This document shows, piece after piece, positions 25,301-40,527 of a stretch of 64,000 bases of DNA. A model generated the notes under the pieces. It saw only the letters and a program-made list of their open reading frames with translations, did not search any database and was not told the DNA's origin. The stretch is from Chrysoperla carnea (taxonomy: Eukaryota > Arthropoda > Insecta > Neuroptera > Chrysopidae). The stretch's first letter is position 1. Every line of letters starts with the position of its first letter. Location of the stretch: assembly GCF_905475395.1 (NCBI RefSeq), contig NC_058339.1, positions 53,639,172 to 53,703,171 on the forward strand, read 5' to 3'. Made by a program: the position numbers and the translations under genes.

Positions 25301-25332
25301 ATCATTTGTTACATTTAAAGAAAATGAAATAA
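19362..25332 (+). CDS. SDAD1: SDA1 homolog, 60S ribosome biogenesis factor (7 exons)
   Basis: A nucleolar protein needed for 60S subunit maturation and export. Exons: 19362-19553, 22671-22952, 23321-23653, 23721-24094, 24173-24455, 24676-24787 and 24845-25332. All phases join, and the product is 687 residues, the same as the human protein. Family landmarks are [16 protein letters not shown] at the N terminus, [59 protein letters not shown] and [18 protein letters not shown]. The C-terminal third has an acidic stretch ([18 protein letters not shown]), then a basic nucleolar-type tail ending [18 protein letters not shown]. Exon 2 uses a GTTGGT donor, chosen because the nearby GGTAAT alternative breaks the frame. 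Intron 1 (3.1 kb) contains the complete ORC5 gene. AATAAA at 25352-25357 lies 20 nt past the stop. Confidence 0.96.
19839..21194 (+). CDS. ORC5: Origin recognition complex subunit 5, intronless, nested in SDA1 intron 1
   Basis: ORC5 is an AAA+-type subunit of the origin recognition complex, which loads MCM helicase at replication origins in the nucleus. The single open frame gives 451 residues (human 435). A Walker A motif, GNTSTGKT, lies at residues 42-49, and [12 protein letters not shown] follows at the Walker B/sensor position near residue 120, typical of Orc5. The C-terminal part shows [14 protein letters not shown] and a winged-helix-like end. The frame is intact. The gene is on the same strand as its host SDA1. 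A good splice-acceptor-like sequence (TTTTATTTTAG, ending at 19785) lies 53 nt upstream of the ATG, so the mRNA may have a spliced 5' leader, possibly starting from the SDA1 promoter. Confidence 0.92.
   Translation: MDNDILERLNKLFPCREKQLLTLNHLIGNVDEILPECIFIYGNTSTGKTTIIKRFLSENNTNHVIVNLIECFSNKLIFESILNKFTNHSLASNAYKPFVKCDNVYDFTTELIKANEDDGDLTPFIIVLDKVERLRSNELLLSVFLRLQEITKLNICIIMLSDIIFEHFFPTSLKSPIKVYFPHYTKDELLTILTLNFEHEKRYIENEFNQPFDVNINFYKNYINIVLSVFYRACRDISEIKYVVHLNLKHYCEPVINKKLDENDVSSLWRNISPYLKSSLNILYLRFNTESDFSLKESKNDDELNRNIAITLELPFYAKYLLIAAYLASYNPIKEDKRLFMKYHGKKRNNKKRIDSKQNIAEKTNLMLGPKMFTLDRLLAIFYAIIDEQVPLTSNLLVQLSSLVELKLLNLVGNDIDLTNHKYRCLVAYEFIETISKMVGFNIRKYLFDMK
21195..22670. other. Remainder of SDA1 intron 1, downstream of ORC5
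   Basis: AT-rich, with homopolymer T runs near 21600. No further gene was recognised. AATAAA near 21475 could serve ORC5. The intron ends with the acceptor TTTTTTAAG before 22671. Confidence 0.4.
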
Positions 25333-26656
25333 AAATGTATTTAATTATGAAAATAAAATATTTCTCAAAAATTTTCCTATGTGTTAGTTTATTTCAAATA
25401 CAGTCGTGCTTTTTTTTCTGTGCTAACCATCTACTCAAGTTAATAATAATATTTAAAGTAAGAAATAATACCTACGGGAAAAATAATACATATGATTTTG
25501 TTGAATAAATTTTATTCAATATTTTAAATTTAACAATAACGCATAAAACGCGTTGATATTACAATTTTGTCAAAATTTTCCTAAACTAATTTAATTGGGC
25601 TAAAAAAATGCAGTTTCTCTTTAAAATAAAAAAATTTTAAGCTGCATCAATAGTTACTGTCAAAGAGTTTTCTAACTAAGGCTGTTGCCTCGCTATTCAA
25701 AGCGTCGGAAAGTTATAAATTTTTTTATACTTATTCAAGCTATAATACAATTATCATAAAAATTTGAAGCCGATTGACAGTCTTCAACTCGAGATAAATT
25801 TAATTAAAGTTCGGATAATAACGTGGAGAGCATAGGACAGGTTCCGTTTTAACAAGTTTTTTATTATTACTAGAAAAAAAACTAACCAAACACAGATGTA
25901 TTTGTTCAGAGTTAAAAAAACCGAAATTATTGATTTTTTCATTATTAAGATATAATTACTCAAAGTTAATCAATTTTATTGTTTAACGACTATAGTTAGA
26001 GCAAAGGTAGTTGAAGAGAGATATCTAGACTTTATTACGAGAATATCTCCGCATTGTACATTAGAGTTAAAAATAACACATTATTTGACTATGTATGTAT
26101 GTATACTAATTATTGTGCATACAGGTAGTACAAAACATTTTTAAAATATTGTACGGAGCCAAAAAAGCTTAAAAACCTTATTACAAACATTTTATTTTGA
26201 GACTACAGCAAAAATGGTAGAATAACAACAAATTAAATGTTTGTAATGGCCTTTTAAGATAGTATACAAAAATAATTTACAATTTTCTTTTTACATTACG
26301 TAAATTCATTTTATCCTAAAAAAGGCAAATAAACTATCTTTAATGCGAAATAATTTTTTCGTATTTTGATTTAATTTTCATAAAGATTAATTTTGATTTA
26401 TCGATCGAGTATATTTCGTACCATGAGCTTTTATTGTTCAACCCTTTGTAAGTAATTGTTTATGACTAAAAAGGGATTCGTATAATTATGTAATCGTACT
26501 TAAGCATTATCCAATCGATAGCATCCATTTTTAGCCCCAGAAAATCATTGTTCATTTAAGTAAGAGGTCGCTTTCCCTACCAATTCATCACACACACGGT
26601 AACTAATCACAGCAACACTCAAATCATATTAATCCATTACTAATTACAACCTAATT
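25333..26656. other. Convergent intergenic region between SDA1 and GatC
   Basis: About 1.3 kb of AT-rich sequence holding the 3' ends of the two flanking genes. No repeat or coding segment was recognised. Confidence 0.4.
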
Positions 26657-27064
26657 TTATTCAACTGGCGTATTTCCTGGTGGTGCAACAAAGTATTCCT
26701 CTTCCAATTTAACAGCATTGCCTAATACTTGATCCCGAATGGAACCATCATTTACAACATCCTCTCGTAAATTAATGGCTATATCTTCTAAAACCATTTC
26801 CATAGGTTCTATACCATCAGTATTAATTTTATCATATCCTTCACATTCTTTGATTATTTGTTCACTAACTTTAATACATTCATCATTATTAGAAAATTTT
26901 AATAAAGACATTTTTCTTAATTTTTCAATTTCATTTTCATCAAATACATTACTTGACTGTTTACTATTGTTGATTTGTACTTGTGGCTTCGAACAATATT
27001 TATTTCTTTTAATTCGAAGAAAACTTAATGAATTGCGTAATATTATTTTATTCATATTATTCAT
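26657..27064 (-). CDS. GatC: Glutamyl-tRNA(Gln) amidotransferase subunit C, mitochondrial
   Basis: GatC stabilises the GatCAB complex, which converts misacylated Glu-tRNA(Gln) to Gln-tRNA(Gln) in mitochondria. It is a single exon of 135 residues. A basic, serine-containing leader (MNNMNKIILRNSLSFLRIKR) fits a mitochondrial targeting peptide. The conserved core contains KMSLLKFSN, the EPMEMVLED...LREDVVNDG block and the C-terminal EEEYFVAPPGNTP, all typical of GatC. The poly(A) signal AATAAA (26656-26661 on the minus strand) overlaps the stop codon, so the 3' UTR could be very short. The gene is divergent from the GLTP gene. Confidence 0.93.
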   Translation of the reverse strand: MNNMNKIILRNSLSFLRIKRNKYCSKPQVQINNSKQSSNVFDENEIEKLRKMSLLKFSNNDECIKVSEQIIKECEGYDKINTDGIEPMEMVLEDIAINLREDVVNDGSIRDQVLGNAVKLEEEYFVAPPGNTPVE

Positions 27065-27601
27065 ATTTTCTACACGTTTTCTTCAGCTTTTCATAAATGA
27101 CATAACAGGGTTGTCAAATGTATAGAAATTGTCTTTTGAACAAGGATTTCATAACCAAGTATACTTAGGGACTTAGGGTTGCCAGAAGTATTCACAGAGA
27201 GTAGCACAATCTCACAATTCTAAAATCGCCCAATTTGTGGAAAAACGCTCAATCTGGCAACCCTGAGTATATTTACCGTTACCATACGTGGTTTTGAAAA
27301 AATGGATTTTAAATTAAAAATTTAAAATCCATAAAAGTTTTTCTTTTGGATTCATGGGAACGAATTGTTATTTTTAGGACTTTTTCTGATTAAAATAGAT
27401 AAGATAAAAATTTTTAATGTTTTTCTTGTCATCCTATTTAACTCAGATAAATTTTATTTTATTATCTACTTTACTTTTAAATAATTGACACCACCTCCAC
27501 CACGTAGTTCCTAATTTAATGAGTTGTCAAAAACATAACCAAATGTCTGATAACCTCAACTTTTAGATGAAAACAATATTAATGCTTCATATTACATCAA
27601 G
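27065..27601. promoter_or_regulatory. Divergent intergenic region between GatC and GLTP
   Basis: About 540 bp between two head-to-head start codons, so it must hold both 5' UTRs and promoters. An imperfect inverted pair, near TGGGTTGCC-like 'gggttgccag' at 27177 and 'ctggcaaccctgag' at 27252, flanks about 70 bp. No other element could be assigned. Confidence 0.35.
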
Positions 27602-28809
27602 ATGACGAGCTGTGAAGATGCTACCGAGACAAACTCGGAAACTTTAAATTCAATAATTCGTGTGCCATTTCCACATACAAATTTAGAATCGATTGATACA
27701 CTTACTTTTTTGGAGGCAGCCAGAGGAGTTGTTGATCTTATCGGTAAGATTTAGCAATATGCTTGAAACTTTAAATGAAATTAAATTTATTAATTGTTCT
27801 TAGAGAAGTTTGGAAAAGTTTTTAAACCTGTTAAATATGATATGAATGGAAATATTGAGGTAACGTATTTAATTAAATTTTGTAATTTATAAAATCGTTA
27901 TTTCTTATTTGATAAACATCCAGATTGAATAATTGAGTCTTACTTTAAGATTCCATAAAGATCTCTCTCCCTCTTTTATCTCAACACGTATTTCATGTTT
28001 TAATCTTAAGTAATCGTAATTGAGAAATAGTAAATAAAACGAATTTCAAATTAAAATTGAGACTTTTTAAGCCTAAAGAATACTTTATATTTTCAAATTT
28101 GGGAACATTCTTACAATCACAAATTAATAGAAAATAATTTATTGGATTTGTTAATAATTCGTTTTAAAAACTTCTGTATCGTATTTTGTTTAGAAGTTGA
28201 ATCGTAAATATCAAGAAGACCCAATTAATCATACATGTCTCCAAACAATGATTTTACATGAACGAGACCAAGGTAAAGATGTGGCTACAGATGCTTTAAT
28301 GTGGCTAAGAAGGTAATCTTTTTGTTATAAATATTTAAAAAAATATCCAATTCAACTTGTTTATAATTTTTTCTTATAAATGTTTTTAGAGCTTTACAAT
28401 TTTTTCATAAATTTATTGAGTGCCTTATCGAAGATTCTCAAAAAGAGGAAAAATCTGAAAATTTATCAAAACTTTTAAAAGTGGCATATGCAGATACGTT
28501 ACAACGTTATCATGGTTGGATGGCTCAACGGTTATTTAATGTTAGTATTTATCTTTTGTATCCTATTATACTAAAATTTCTATATAAAAGATTCAATCAA
28601 TTATCAAAATGAGTTTATTTCTTTTTTAGCTGTTATCCAGAATGTGTCCGGCACGAACTCAAATATTTAATGTAATAAACCATCAAAATATAGAAGAATC
28701 TATCTTACTAGAAGATATGACTGCATTTAATGATAAATTAAATAAATGTTTACAAGAGCTTGTTAATTTTTATGACGTAAATGGACTTGAAAATCAAGCT
28801 GCAGTATAA
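27602..28809 (+). CDS. GLTP: Glycolipid transfer protein (5 exons)
   Basis: A cytosolic all-helical protein that moves glycosphingolipids between membranes. Exons: 27602-27743, 27804-27859, 28194-28312, 28390-28540 and 28630-28809; the frame is continuous for 215 residues (human 209). The sugar-headgroup recognition residues are present: D60, N64 and K67 in YDMNGNIEK, W103 in LMWLRR and H147 in YHGWMAQ. The order and spacing match human D48/N52/K55/W96/H140. Residues 1-30 are an extension of no recognised function. It faces TMEM17 tail-to-tail, with about 400 bp between them. The conserved ligand site argues for GLTP rather than the ceramide-1-phosphate (CPTP) branch, but that split needs a phylogeny. 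Confidence 0.9.
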
Positions 28810-29205
28810 AATTTACAAACAATCGAATAGTTTTTATTATAAAAAGATCTGAATGAACATATTATTTGTTCTGTATCACAAATTTCAATTCTAAATGCTA
28901 AATAATAAGTTACCATGTTGTCTTCGTTAAAAAATTATATTTAAATAACTTTTATACATATAATTATTTTATATAAATAACTTTTAAATATAAAAAAAAA
29001 ATAAATAAATTTATAATTATTAAAAATATTGTCTTTGTTAATATTATTAAAGTAATGTTTAACAAAAACTTTAAATGTTTTAAAGAAAACAACCTTAATT
29101 TAAGGTAATCTTCATAAGGGCGCACTAGTTATCTTAGTGATGGCTTATGATCGGTTATAATAGTTCCGACTTTCCGCATTTCGTTGGCATAGTTTGGAAT
29201 AAATT
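28810..29205. other. Convergent intergenic region between GLTP and TMEM17
   Basis: AT-rich 3' flanks. AATAAA occurs at 29000-29005 on the plus strand. No other feature. Confidence 0.4.
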
Positions 29206-29826
29206 TTACTCATTTTTATTAGATTCTCTACCAGAAGAAAATTGCTGCAATTGAAATTGCATAACTTGATGCTTCGCAGCAGTTCTTAAAGCGAAATATC
29301 CTGTAAATAATTCCGTCAATAACAGAATTATCATTATAGTTTGTAGTACTATCTCGGTAATGAATTGATTAAAATTTGGATTAAAAGTTAAAAAAGTTTG
29401 TAGTGGAAATTGTATTAGAAACGATAGCATCCAAAAACCAGCCAAATCAGGTATCTAAAAGTTAAACAAAATTACATTACAACTATTCACATTAATATAA
29501 TTTCAAGACATACCTTTTCTTCCAAATTTCCTGAGTATCCTAAATATAATCGGACACATTCTATCAACACAATTATCACAATTGTGGTAATGACAACGAC
29601 TTGGTAAATAGCTGAAAAACATTTAAACTACAATTAATGTTAAAATTGAATGGTTTTTTATTTCAAAATAATGTACTTTCAAGTCCAACATAACTATCGT
29701 GTGTATAAACCAAATTGGAAAAAAAAGAACGTTAAAATATAAGGACATTTGCAAAGGTAAATTTGCAATAATTTTATTTTCATTATAAAGTTTTTTCTTT
29801 TGAAAAATTGGAAAAATTATATCCAT
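29206..29826 (-). CDS. TMEM17: Transmembrane protein 17 (ciliary transition zone; 3 exons)
   Basis: TMEM17 is a four-span membrane protein of the MKS module at the ciliary transition zone. Exons on the minus strand: 29677-29826, 29514-29627 and 29206-29454, giving 170 residues with phase kept. Conserved stretches are LPLQMSLYFNVLFFPIWF in the first span, IECVRLYLGYSGNLEEK in the second and IPDLAGFWMLSFLIQFPL in the third, followed by a fourth span and a short polar tail. Intron 1 is only 49 nt; the nearer acceptor (CAG before 29608) breaks the frame, while the TAG at 29628-29630 restores the family alignment. In insects ciliary genes act mainly in sensory neurons and sperm; no RFX site was looked for systematically. 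Confidence 0.88.
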
Positions 29827-32451
<2,625 letters not shown>

Positions 32452-33003
32452 AATATTTTGTCACATTTAGATCGTATTTTGTATTATTTTAACAGTTTTA
32501 AAATATATCACTTATCTTTACTATTTAATTTGGGTTTTTAATAATTATTGTAAAAAAATGTGGCTGTATTTTCTCGTCCATTGTAAGTATGTTTTCCCAG
32601 TGAAAAGCCTATAAAAAATGATCCAAGCTTGGTAATCGTCGAAATAAATTTTGAAACTGAGTATTTTCGCGACTCTTTAACATGCTTAAATGAAAAAATC
32701 ACAAAATTATTTTTTTTGTTATCATGCCAATCTTTTGGGATAATCGATCTACTCAATTTGGATGTATTCTAGTTCTTTAAGTTAATGCATAAGGCCACCT
32801 CGATAGTCTTGAACCAACCGGTTTGCGAGATTTATCATTTTAACGGGTAAAATAACCCTTCTTAGTCTACGGGGTAAAAAAATACCCCGTAGTAATAGAA
32901 TAGTTAATAAAATAAAACTTTGAACGTAAATTTCTTAAAATAAGTGAACAAATGGTATGAAATTGTAGTGAAATTTTTTTTCGTAAAATATTGTTTATTA
33001 TAC
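32452..33003. other. 3' flank of KRR1
   Basis: AT-rich, with no gene recognised. Short minus-strand open frames here lack homology. Confidence 0.4.
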
Positions 33004-33140
33004 AAAGGACCTCGCACAATTAGTTAGGAAAATGGCTTTCTGTGAAACTTTCTAATCGTTCTGATCAAAAGTTATCACGGTCCCAAATGTTTTTAACGAG
33101 TAGTTTTCGAGCTACGAGCGATTAAAGCTACACATATAGA
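33004..33140. mobile_element. Foldback MITE family A, truncated copy 2
   Basis: Only the left arm is clear. It runs from AAAGGACCTCGCACAATTAG through TTAACGAGTAGTTTTCGAG to the ATTAAAGCTACACATATA block, collinear with copies 1 and 3. Confidence 0.65.
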
Positions 33141-36100
33141 CCAACATTGACGTACGCTTATATACTTCTGGTGTACACAGATGAACCACTGTACATCTTT
33201 TAGAGTAAGTAAGTAGATCTACATAGACGAACATCTACTTAGATTTAACTAGATCTATTATGATCTCAGTTTTACCTTTTTTTTTATCAAAAGAAATCAT
33301 CGGAGATATCCTAATATATAATCCATTTTTCCCTGGTTCATTATCGGTATCTTTGGAGTCCAATTCAAGAATTCCTGTGGAATAGAAAAAATGGAAGAAA
33401 TAAAATTCAACATATAGGTACTGTCTAAATTCATTTATTTTTAATAAAAAATTGTTGTAATTAGGTCGCAAACAATGACCTTAAACATGTTTTTTTTTTT
33501 TTTTTTTAAATACATAAAAATTGAGCTCGTTTTTTTGTCAGTTAATAAATAAATATTTTGAGAATTAAAGAGCTTTTTATATTAAGAGCCAGCACGCAAA
33601 TCGGAAAATTTAGACCTACCGCAAAGTTATGAACCATTGAAGGCAACTTTGATAGGAATTAATTTAATATTTTTTATCTGGAAATATTCTGGAAAGACTA
33701 TAACAGCGGTTTTTTTCGTTTATCATCTCTTTGATGAAGAAAAATTTAGGACTTAAGTTTATACCAAAATGTAAGCCTTAAAACCATACATCATAAATGA
33801 GATTCTACCAAAAATTTGGAGATATTCATTTAGAAAAAATGAAAAAACTTTTTGAAGATAATTCTCAATTTTCACCTCCTGTAAGAGACTTTCCCGAAGA
33901 TTAGAGTATATCAAAATGTAGGTATTTTAAAAGAGGAATCAGATGAGATATATTTAAAAAAGATTAATTTCGATTAGTGCTGCCCCAAGACAGTCATAGC
34001 TTAGCGATATGGTTAGCATAAATTTATCTTTGTTGATGTCGGCTCTTCCATTTATATAAATGAATTTTTGCATGATTTTTATTGCGATATCATTCAGTCT
34101 GTAATAAATAGTTGATAATAATTACAAATTATAAAATTAATATTTTTTGCAACATTCAAGTTTGTAGCTATAATAGATGGGATTTCGAGTTGTTCACAAA
34201 GAATATGACATAAAAACTGACGATTATTTTAGTTTTTTCCAAATCTATAATCCCAAGGGATTGGTGAAGTTTTCTGGACCCTTTCTAGCTACGGTTTGGT
34301 TTTGATTGTTAAATTTTATATTTATTGCTTTTATTAATGTACAAGTTGCACAAAATAATTTTTGTAGTAAAAGCACTATTAAACTCATTAGAACAGTTTT
34401 TCAAACGACCGAAATGTTATTGTATTTTCTGGTGTATTTTGGCTTAAAACATAACGAACATAGTCCAGAAAATGCAATAATATTTGAATATTCGCCCTGT
34501 AGAAATTTTTTAACTTTTGACTGGCATATTTCATAACAATAAAAATTGCAAACGAATTTAAGATATTTTACAAAAAATTTTAGTTATTTTCTAAATGTTT
34601 GTTTTTAATAAATTGATTTGAAATAAATTTTTATATTTAATCGTATTTTTTAAATATATATTTTACACTTTGCAATCCCGCCCGGCTATAAAATGGTGCT
34701 GAATATATTTTTGTCGCCTATGAATATGTGGGCTTTTAACTAGAGCTAATGTATTTATTTCATAAAAATAAACATTTGTTAAAATAGAAATAACTAATAT
34801 CGTTTTTTTCAACGTATGACAGTGTCTAATAAAATGGGGTATATTCATGGAATTTTGATAATTAATTAATTGAAATACTGTTGGATTAAAATAAAATCGA
34901 ATATACACCTTTTTCTTTGAGTGAAAAAGATAAATTACTTTGTTTTGTTTGATTCCACAATATTCAGGCAAACGGGATAAATATTTTCACAACTTTTTTT
35001 TAAAATATGTATTATAAAATAAGTATATTTTTTACTTGAATATTGTTAATATTTACATAATACCTATGTTTGATGATCAGACATTAAATTTAAGCATTTT
35101 TTTTTTAAGTTTATTAATATAATCCTATTGGCATACACGAATTTTGTTTTTAAATTTACAATTATGGAAGATGTAGTGATTGAATTAATATTATTCTTTT
35201 TATAAAATTTATGTTGGTATTCTGTTTAAAAATGATCCAATTTTTTTATACAATTTCTTAGAAATTGGCATAAATACAACGGGTTTTATTAGAGTGATTT
35301 TGCCTGAAAAAATAATTTCTAAAAATAAAAAAATCTTTTTGAGAACCCGTGTCAAGGTACTGGAGATAAATAATCTCGAAAATTAATCTCTACTCCGCCG
35401 TTAAAGAGCGAATTAAAGATATATAAAATTGAATAAAACACAAGTAAAGTTCTCACTTTTAAATATTTGAATTTTCGAAAAAAAGTTAATCAAATGCATA
35501 CACATATCGTACATCTATTTAATTTTTGAAGTGTAAAATTTTTTGTTCAATTCACACAAAAATATAAAAATTTAATTTGAGACAAAGCAGAAAAAGATCT
35601 GCTTAATATAAAATTTCTTATTCAATTTAAACAGCACGAAAAAGGACTATTTCGAGAATTTAGATTTATTAAATTTTGATTAGGTTCGATATTTTCAGTT
35701 GAATCGCAGTGTTAATCATTGCAGTTTGAATTTATTGATTGCGTAGGTAGTAATAAATTAGTAAATATTTTATATACATGTTCATGTAAACCCTGTGTTT
35801 ATGTTAAGATAAGGCCATGTATATGGCAAATGTCACGCAACACGCAAAGGACAGACGGGTAAGTCAAATAGGGATATAAATATAATCTCACAAAATGAAT
35901 GTGGATTTAAAAAGAGTGTTAAAAAAAAGAGAATCCTATTCGACTTATGTGTGTTGTGTGAAATTTGCAACATATACGGCGGTGCCTTCTTGAGGTTTAA
36001 AACAAAAATACTTAGTTTGAAATATTGTGCCACTTTAAAAAAATTTGAATGAAATCTAGGATTGGTATTCAAAATTTTCACAATATCACAATAAATATTT

Positions 36101-38637
36101 GAGCTTTGTAAACTTTAGTGTTTTCTCCGTAAACTCTGGTTATGTGATACATTCTTGTTTTCTTTATTCACAGATCGCATCATTTTTTTAATTAGATTTC
36201 TTTTTACCAACTTTTTCATGCCAAAAACCATGAAACTTTTTTTTTTAAATATACCCTTGAGATATATCTAGATACCCTACGAAAAACACCTTACCTAATA
36301 TACGTACGACCTCATATAACCGAATCTCTGAGAAACCATTGAATATCATCCTTCAATGCCTTATAACTTGAAAAATTGAAATAATAGGCTTTTGTTCACT
36401 AATAATAAATCGGTTGAATAAAAGTTTCTAATGATTAATCATGATATGTAGATAACAAACCACAAAATAATTTTTTATAAAGATTAAGGATTTATATGAT
36501 TTATAAAACATAATTTAAGTAAAATTATGCTTCCGGCCACGTAACAGCAAACATCAATCAGATGTATTCGGAAAGAAGTGCGTCACGCCATTTGAAACGC
36601 TATATAAACAACATTACATTTTAACAGGTTACTTATGGTCACAACTGCAAATAACTTGAATAACAAGTCGTGATGCCATTCAAGACGCCATGATACTCTA
36701 CACTGTTTTCGAAGTAAATTTAAATTGATTTTTGAAAATGCAAAATAAATGTAAATAATATTTTTTTTTAAATAATACTTTTTTGGTGTAAATCAGATAC
36801 TAATGTAACGTATAAACCAATTTTTTAAATTTAAGACAAAAGCCTATTTTTTGATAATATGAAATAAGACAAAAAAATGACAATTTTGTATGAGTAATTG
36901 ACCTTGTCTTACGCACATTCTTAATTTCATTTAATACTGTTATAAATTATTTTTTGTACTACTCAATTTTTTTTTATTAATTCAAAAGTGGCATTTTCTT
37001 GTTTAATGATTCATCCAAGCCCTCTAGTATTTTCTGAAAAATTATACAAGGTTTTAGGTTTTATTTTTTGGTATTTTCTTAAAAGAAACTTTAGATGAAT
37101 AATCAAAAACTATTGAAAAAATTAATTGTTAGTAAATTACTTTCAATTTATTAAATATTTGCTCAAATATTGGGATGATTAGCGTGGACAAAATCTTATA
37201 GTATAAAGTTCTTCCAAAATTGACTAAATTGTTATTATAATAAAGTAAAACAATCGGGCATTTGTTGTGTTGAAATTGATAAATCATTAAAATTACCTTT
37301 GGAAAAATTCTTCACAAAATCGATTCATTCATTATTTTCAAATAGATTAATTAATATGCTTTATGTTCAAATTTGGTCAAAATATTTTTATTTGATATAA
37401 TTAGACTTACAGAATTGGCACATTATTAATTAGTTATCGTCAATTTTCAATATGTAAATTTGTTTGATTTCTGAAAATAAATTTCAGTCAAATTATCTGG
37501 ATTCAAATTTAATTTTTTTTAAAAATAATTGTGAAACTATAATTTTGGAATTATTATAAATTTATAATGCGATGTAATTTGCATGCTCGTGCCAGAAAGT
37601 AAAATAATTAATTTTTTTATGCTAAAAAATATCTTACTTCTTAGCATTCAAGGGAAGGTTTTTTTTTTGTGTTTTTACACGGGGGTGGTGGAAAGTTAAA
37701 AGTCATCGAAATTTGAATTGCGTAATACTTTGATAAACAATCACGACTTTCTCTGTAAGTTTGGGTGTATCTGCAAAAATATTTTCGTATGCAAAAAAAA
37801 AAACTCAGTTCAAATCAAGTAAAAAAGCTGTGTAGCAAAATAAATTTATTTATAATAAAAAAAAAAAATTGAAATAAAAAAATAAACAAACAAAAAATAA
37901 TAAAAATAAAAATGTATAAATAAGTATTTTTAATTATTATTTATAATTTTTTTTTTATATTGATAGTATTTTACAGTTCTTTTAGTTTGTCATAAATGGT
38001 AACTTATTCATCATTTCCTTTTTTTTGTTATTTATTATATAATCACATTCCACAAACATTCAACACTCGCGTACATTATAATTTTCCATTTTTCCATTCA
38101 ATATTATTTACTGATAATTTATTGTATTTTCTCTGTTTTATTAAATATATATTACAATTTTCGTTTATATATTAATTTATTAATTAATAATTACATTTAT
38201 TTTATTCAATTCACTATAAATTTTTTTTATAGTATCATACAATACTAACCTAGATCTAAGAAATTTTTTTAAATTCAAATCGTTTATTGTCAAATACTTC
38301 GAAAAATTTTAGCTAAATTTGGATTTGTAGTACTAATAATTGCATATCATAGAAAATCATCTAAAACACATCTTTAAAGAATTCGGAATCAAATAAACCT
38401 TTGTCGCGTTATTAGAAGTAGTTTGATTTCCTGTAAGAAATAAAATTAAATATAACATTCTTTTATTAGGGGTCATTCATTAAGTTTTCGGTTAAATTTG
38501 ATGTAAATAATATATGGGCTTTTTTGCATAAAGGATCATTCACGTCAGAGAAATCTGTGTTAAATCACAAATAATAAATTGTAAGAATTTTTGTGTTAAA
38601 AATATGTTAATATACATGAAAATCATATCTTAGGTAT
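33141..38637. other. Gene-poor intergenic region
   Basis: About 5.5 kb of AT-rich sequence with long A and T runs (33490-33507, 37858-37868). No homology to known proteins was recognised on either strand. Open frames of 60-100 codons at 33235-33471, 34306-34536, 34663-34971 and 35833-36081 look like chance or decayed sequence. The first ends with an acceptor-like and donor-like pair (see the rejected list). Confidence 0.4.
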
Positions 38638-39022
38638 AAAAGGACCCCGCACGATTCGATAGGAAAATCACTTTCTGTGAAACTTTTTCAAACCGCCCCC
38701 CCCCCCCAAATCTTCTACGGACCGTTCTGATCAATTTTTTACGACCACTAAATATTTTAACGAGTAGTTACCGAGGTACGGGGAATCAAAGCTACTATAT
38801 AGTATATGACTACCGTATTAATAATGATACCACACATGATAGTCATATACTAAACTATAATATATGTGTAGCTTTGATCGACTGTATCTGTAAAACTATT
38901 CGTTAAAAAATTTTGTAGCTGTGAGAGCTTTTGATTAGAACGATCCGAAGAACATTTTGGGAATGGTTTGAAAAAATTTCAAAGAGAGCCATTTTCATTT
39001 CTAATTGTGCGGCGTTGTCTTG
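38638..39022. mobile_element. Foldback MITE family A, copy 3
   Basis: It starts AAAAGGACCCCGCACGATTC and runs inward through CTTTCTGTGAAACTTT and a C9 run to AACGAGTAGTTACCGAGG. The right half is the inverted counterpart, with GTGAGAGCTTTTGATTAG and TTCTAATTGTGCGG. The arms are about 170 bp around a centre near 38825-38850. Confidence 0.7.
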
Positions 39023-40182
39023 CATTGTTTTGATAAATTTATTTTTGGAGTTAGTTTCTTAAATGAAATCGAGCTAGGATTTGTTAAGATGTTTTTTAAA
39101 GATATGCAAAATAAAATTAATTATATTTCTTGCACATAAGAAAGTTTCGATTGTGAAAGAAGAAATGATTTTACATTCTTCAATTACATATTTACACATT
39201 CCATTAACAATAATACTTTTTTTTATACATAAATCTTAAATTATTAATAATTAAAAACTGTATTAATTAGTAAAATGAAAATTCCCAATTTCTTCATAGT
39301 GAATTAAGTCACAAACAAAAACCAATCGAAATATATCCGTATACCATACCAAAAACGTTAAGCTCTTCTTGATCAAATACCATGATTTGAATCTCCTCTC
39401 TTATAGCGTGTTCGGTTTCTACCTCTACCGGATGCTTGCAACAATGTGTTCATACTGATATCGTGAACGCATTCAGATACGCTCGCTGATGTGTAAACTA
39501 TCTCTACTAGAAAGTTATAAAGCCCCGGTAACTGTTTTTGGTTACAAGCTATTTAGTAAGAGTAAGAGATACATTCTAGTATGTTTTTTATCTCATTAGC
39601 AATATTCTAAGCTTTGGAGATCGATTGGAGAATATTTATAACATGTTATTAGATTTTATGACTAATTTCAGATAAGATGTGAAGAAATCGACTGAAAAAC
39701 ATTATTTAAAGGTTAGGATGGAAAAATTGTGTCGATTGTTCATACAATTCAACACTTCAATGAGCTAGGAATTCTGTTGATCGTCATACTTAAATAAGAG
39801 TATAGATGGAATGTAAACTAAATCACATTTTCGGCAATCCATTGTTAAATGGGTATCTTAAAATGGCTGACAATCAAAGATATAAAATACCATTTTTGTT
39901 TCTCTTATTTAAATAGAAATATAACCTTCTTTTTCGAATAAAAAAATATTTAAAATTTATTATAATATTAACAATAATAAAATAATTTTTTTAATATATA
40001 TACATTTTAAAATATATTACATTTAAAATATAAAGGACTATGCATTCAATGAGAAATTGTCTACCACAATTCATGTGAATTGAATAATATAAATATTGGA
40101 TATTTTGTTCATTATATTTTTACATTATATTATCCAAATAATCACTATAACGTTGTTTTATATAAATATCATGAAGAGTTTA
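39023..40182. other. 3' flanking region of the GalNAc-transferase gene
   Basis: AT-rich; no coding or repeat element recognised. Confidence 0.35.
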
Positions 40183-40527
40183 TTAATTTATATTTTTTCT
40201 CTTAACACTCGAGTCTGTTAACGTATACCTATGAAATTTAATTAGAGCATCGTGTTGATTTGTTTTTAATTCATTTTTATTAATTAATTGTTTATTATTT
40301 TTATCAATACACAACAAATTATAAATGTTGAGTGTTGTTAGTTCATTTTCAGAATCTTCATTCTCATTTTTGACAGAATTTACAATAGATGTGGCAACAC
40401 TATTTTCATTACCGTCCAAACTATTATCATTAAGTTCTTCATTTACACTTTGTGTATTGAATTCCGTTGTAAAATTATATTCCATAGCATGCTGCTGTAT
40501 GTCGACATCATTTAAATTCTCGTAAAC
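40183..40527 (-). other. 114-codon in-frame open extension after the GALNT2 TGA stop
   Basis: The minus strand stays open in the same frame from directly after the TGA at 40528-40530 to a stop at 40183-40185. The predicted extension begins VYENLNDVDIQQHAMEYNF and is rich in Asn, Ser, Glu and Asp (for example VKNENEDSENELTTLN). It has no hydrophobic segment or known domain and looks disordered. GALNT2 proteins normally end at the position of the TGA. It could be a stop-codon readthrough extension, a recently truncated longer C terminus, a sequence error, or chance. Confidence 0.4.

Noticed and set aside
33235-33471. Possible orphan exon (minus strand, includes LELDSKDTDNEPGKNG) with an acceptor-like TTCCACAG and an AAAG/GTAAAA donor
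   Set aside because: No neighbouring exon or recognisable domain was found on the minus strand, and it abuts a truncated MITE; chance is as likely.
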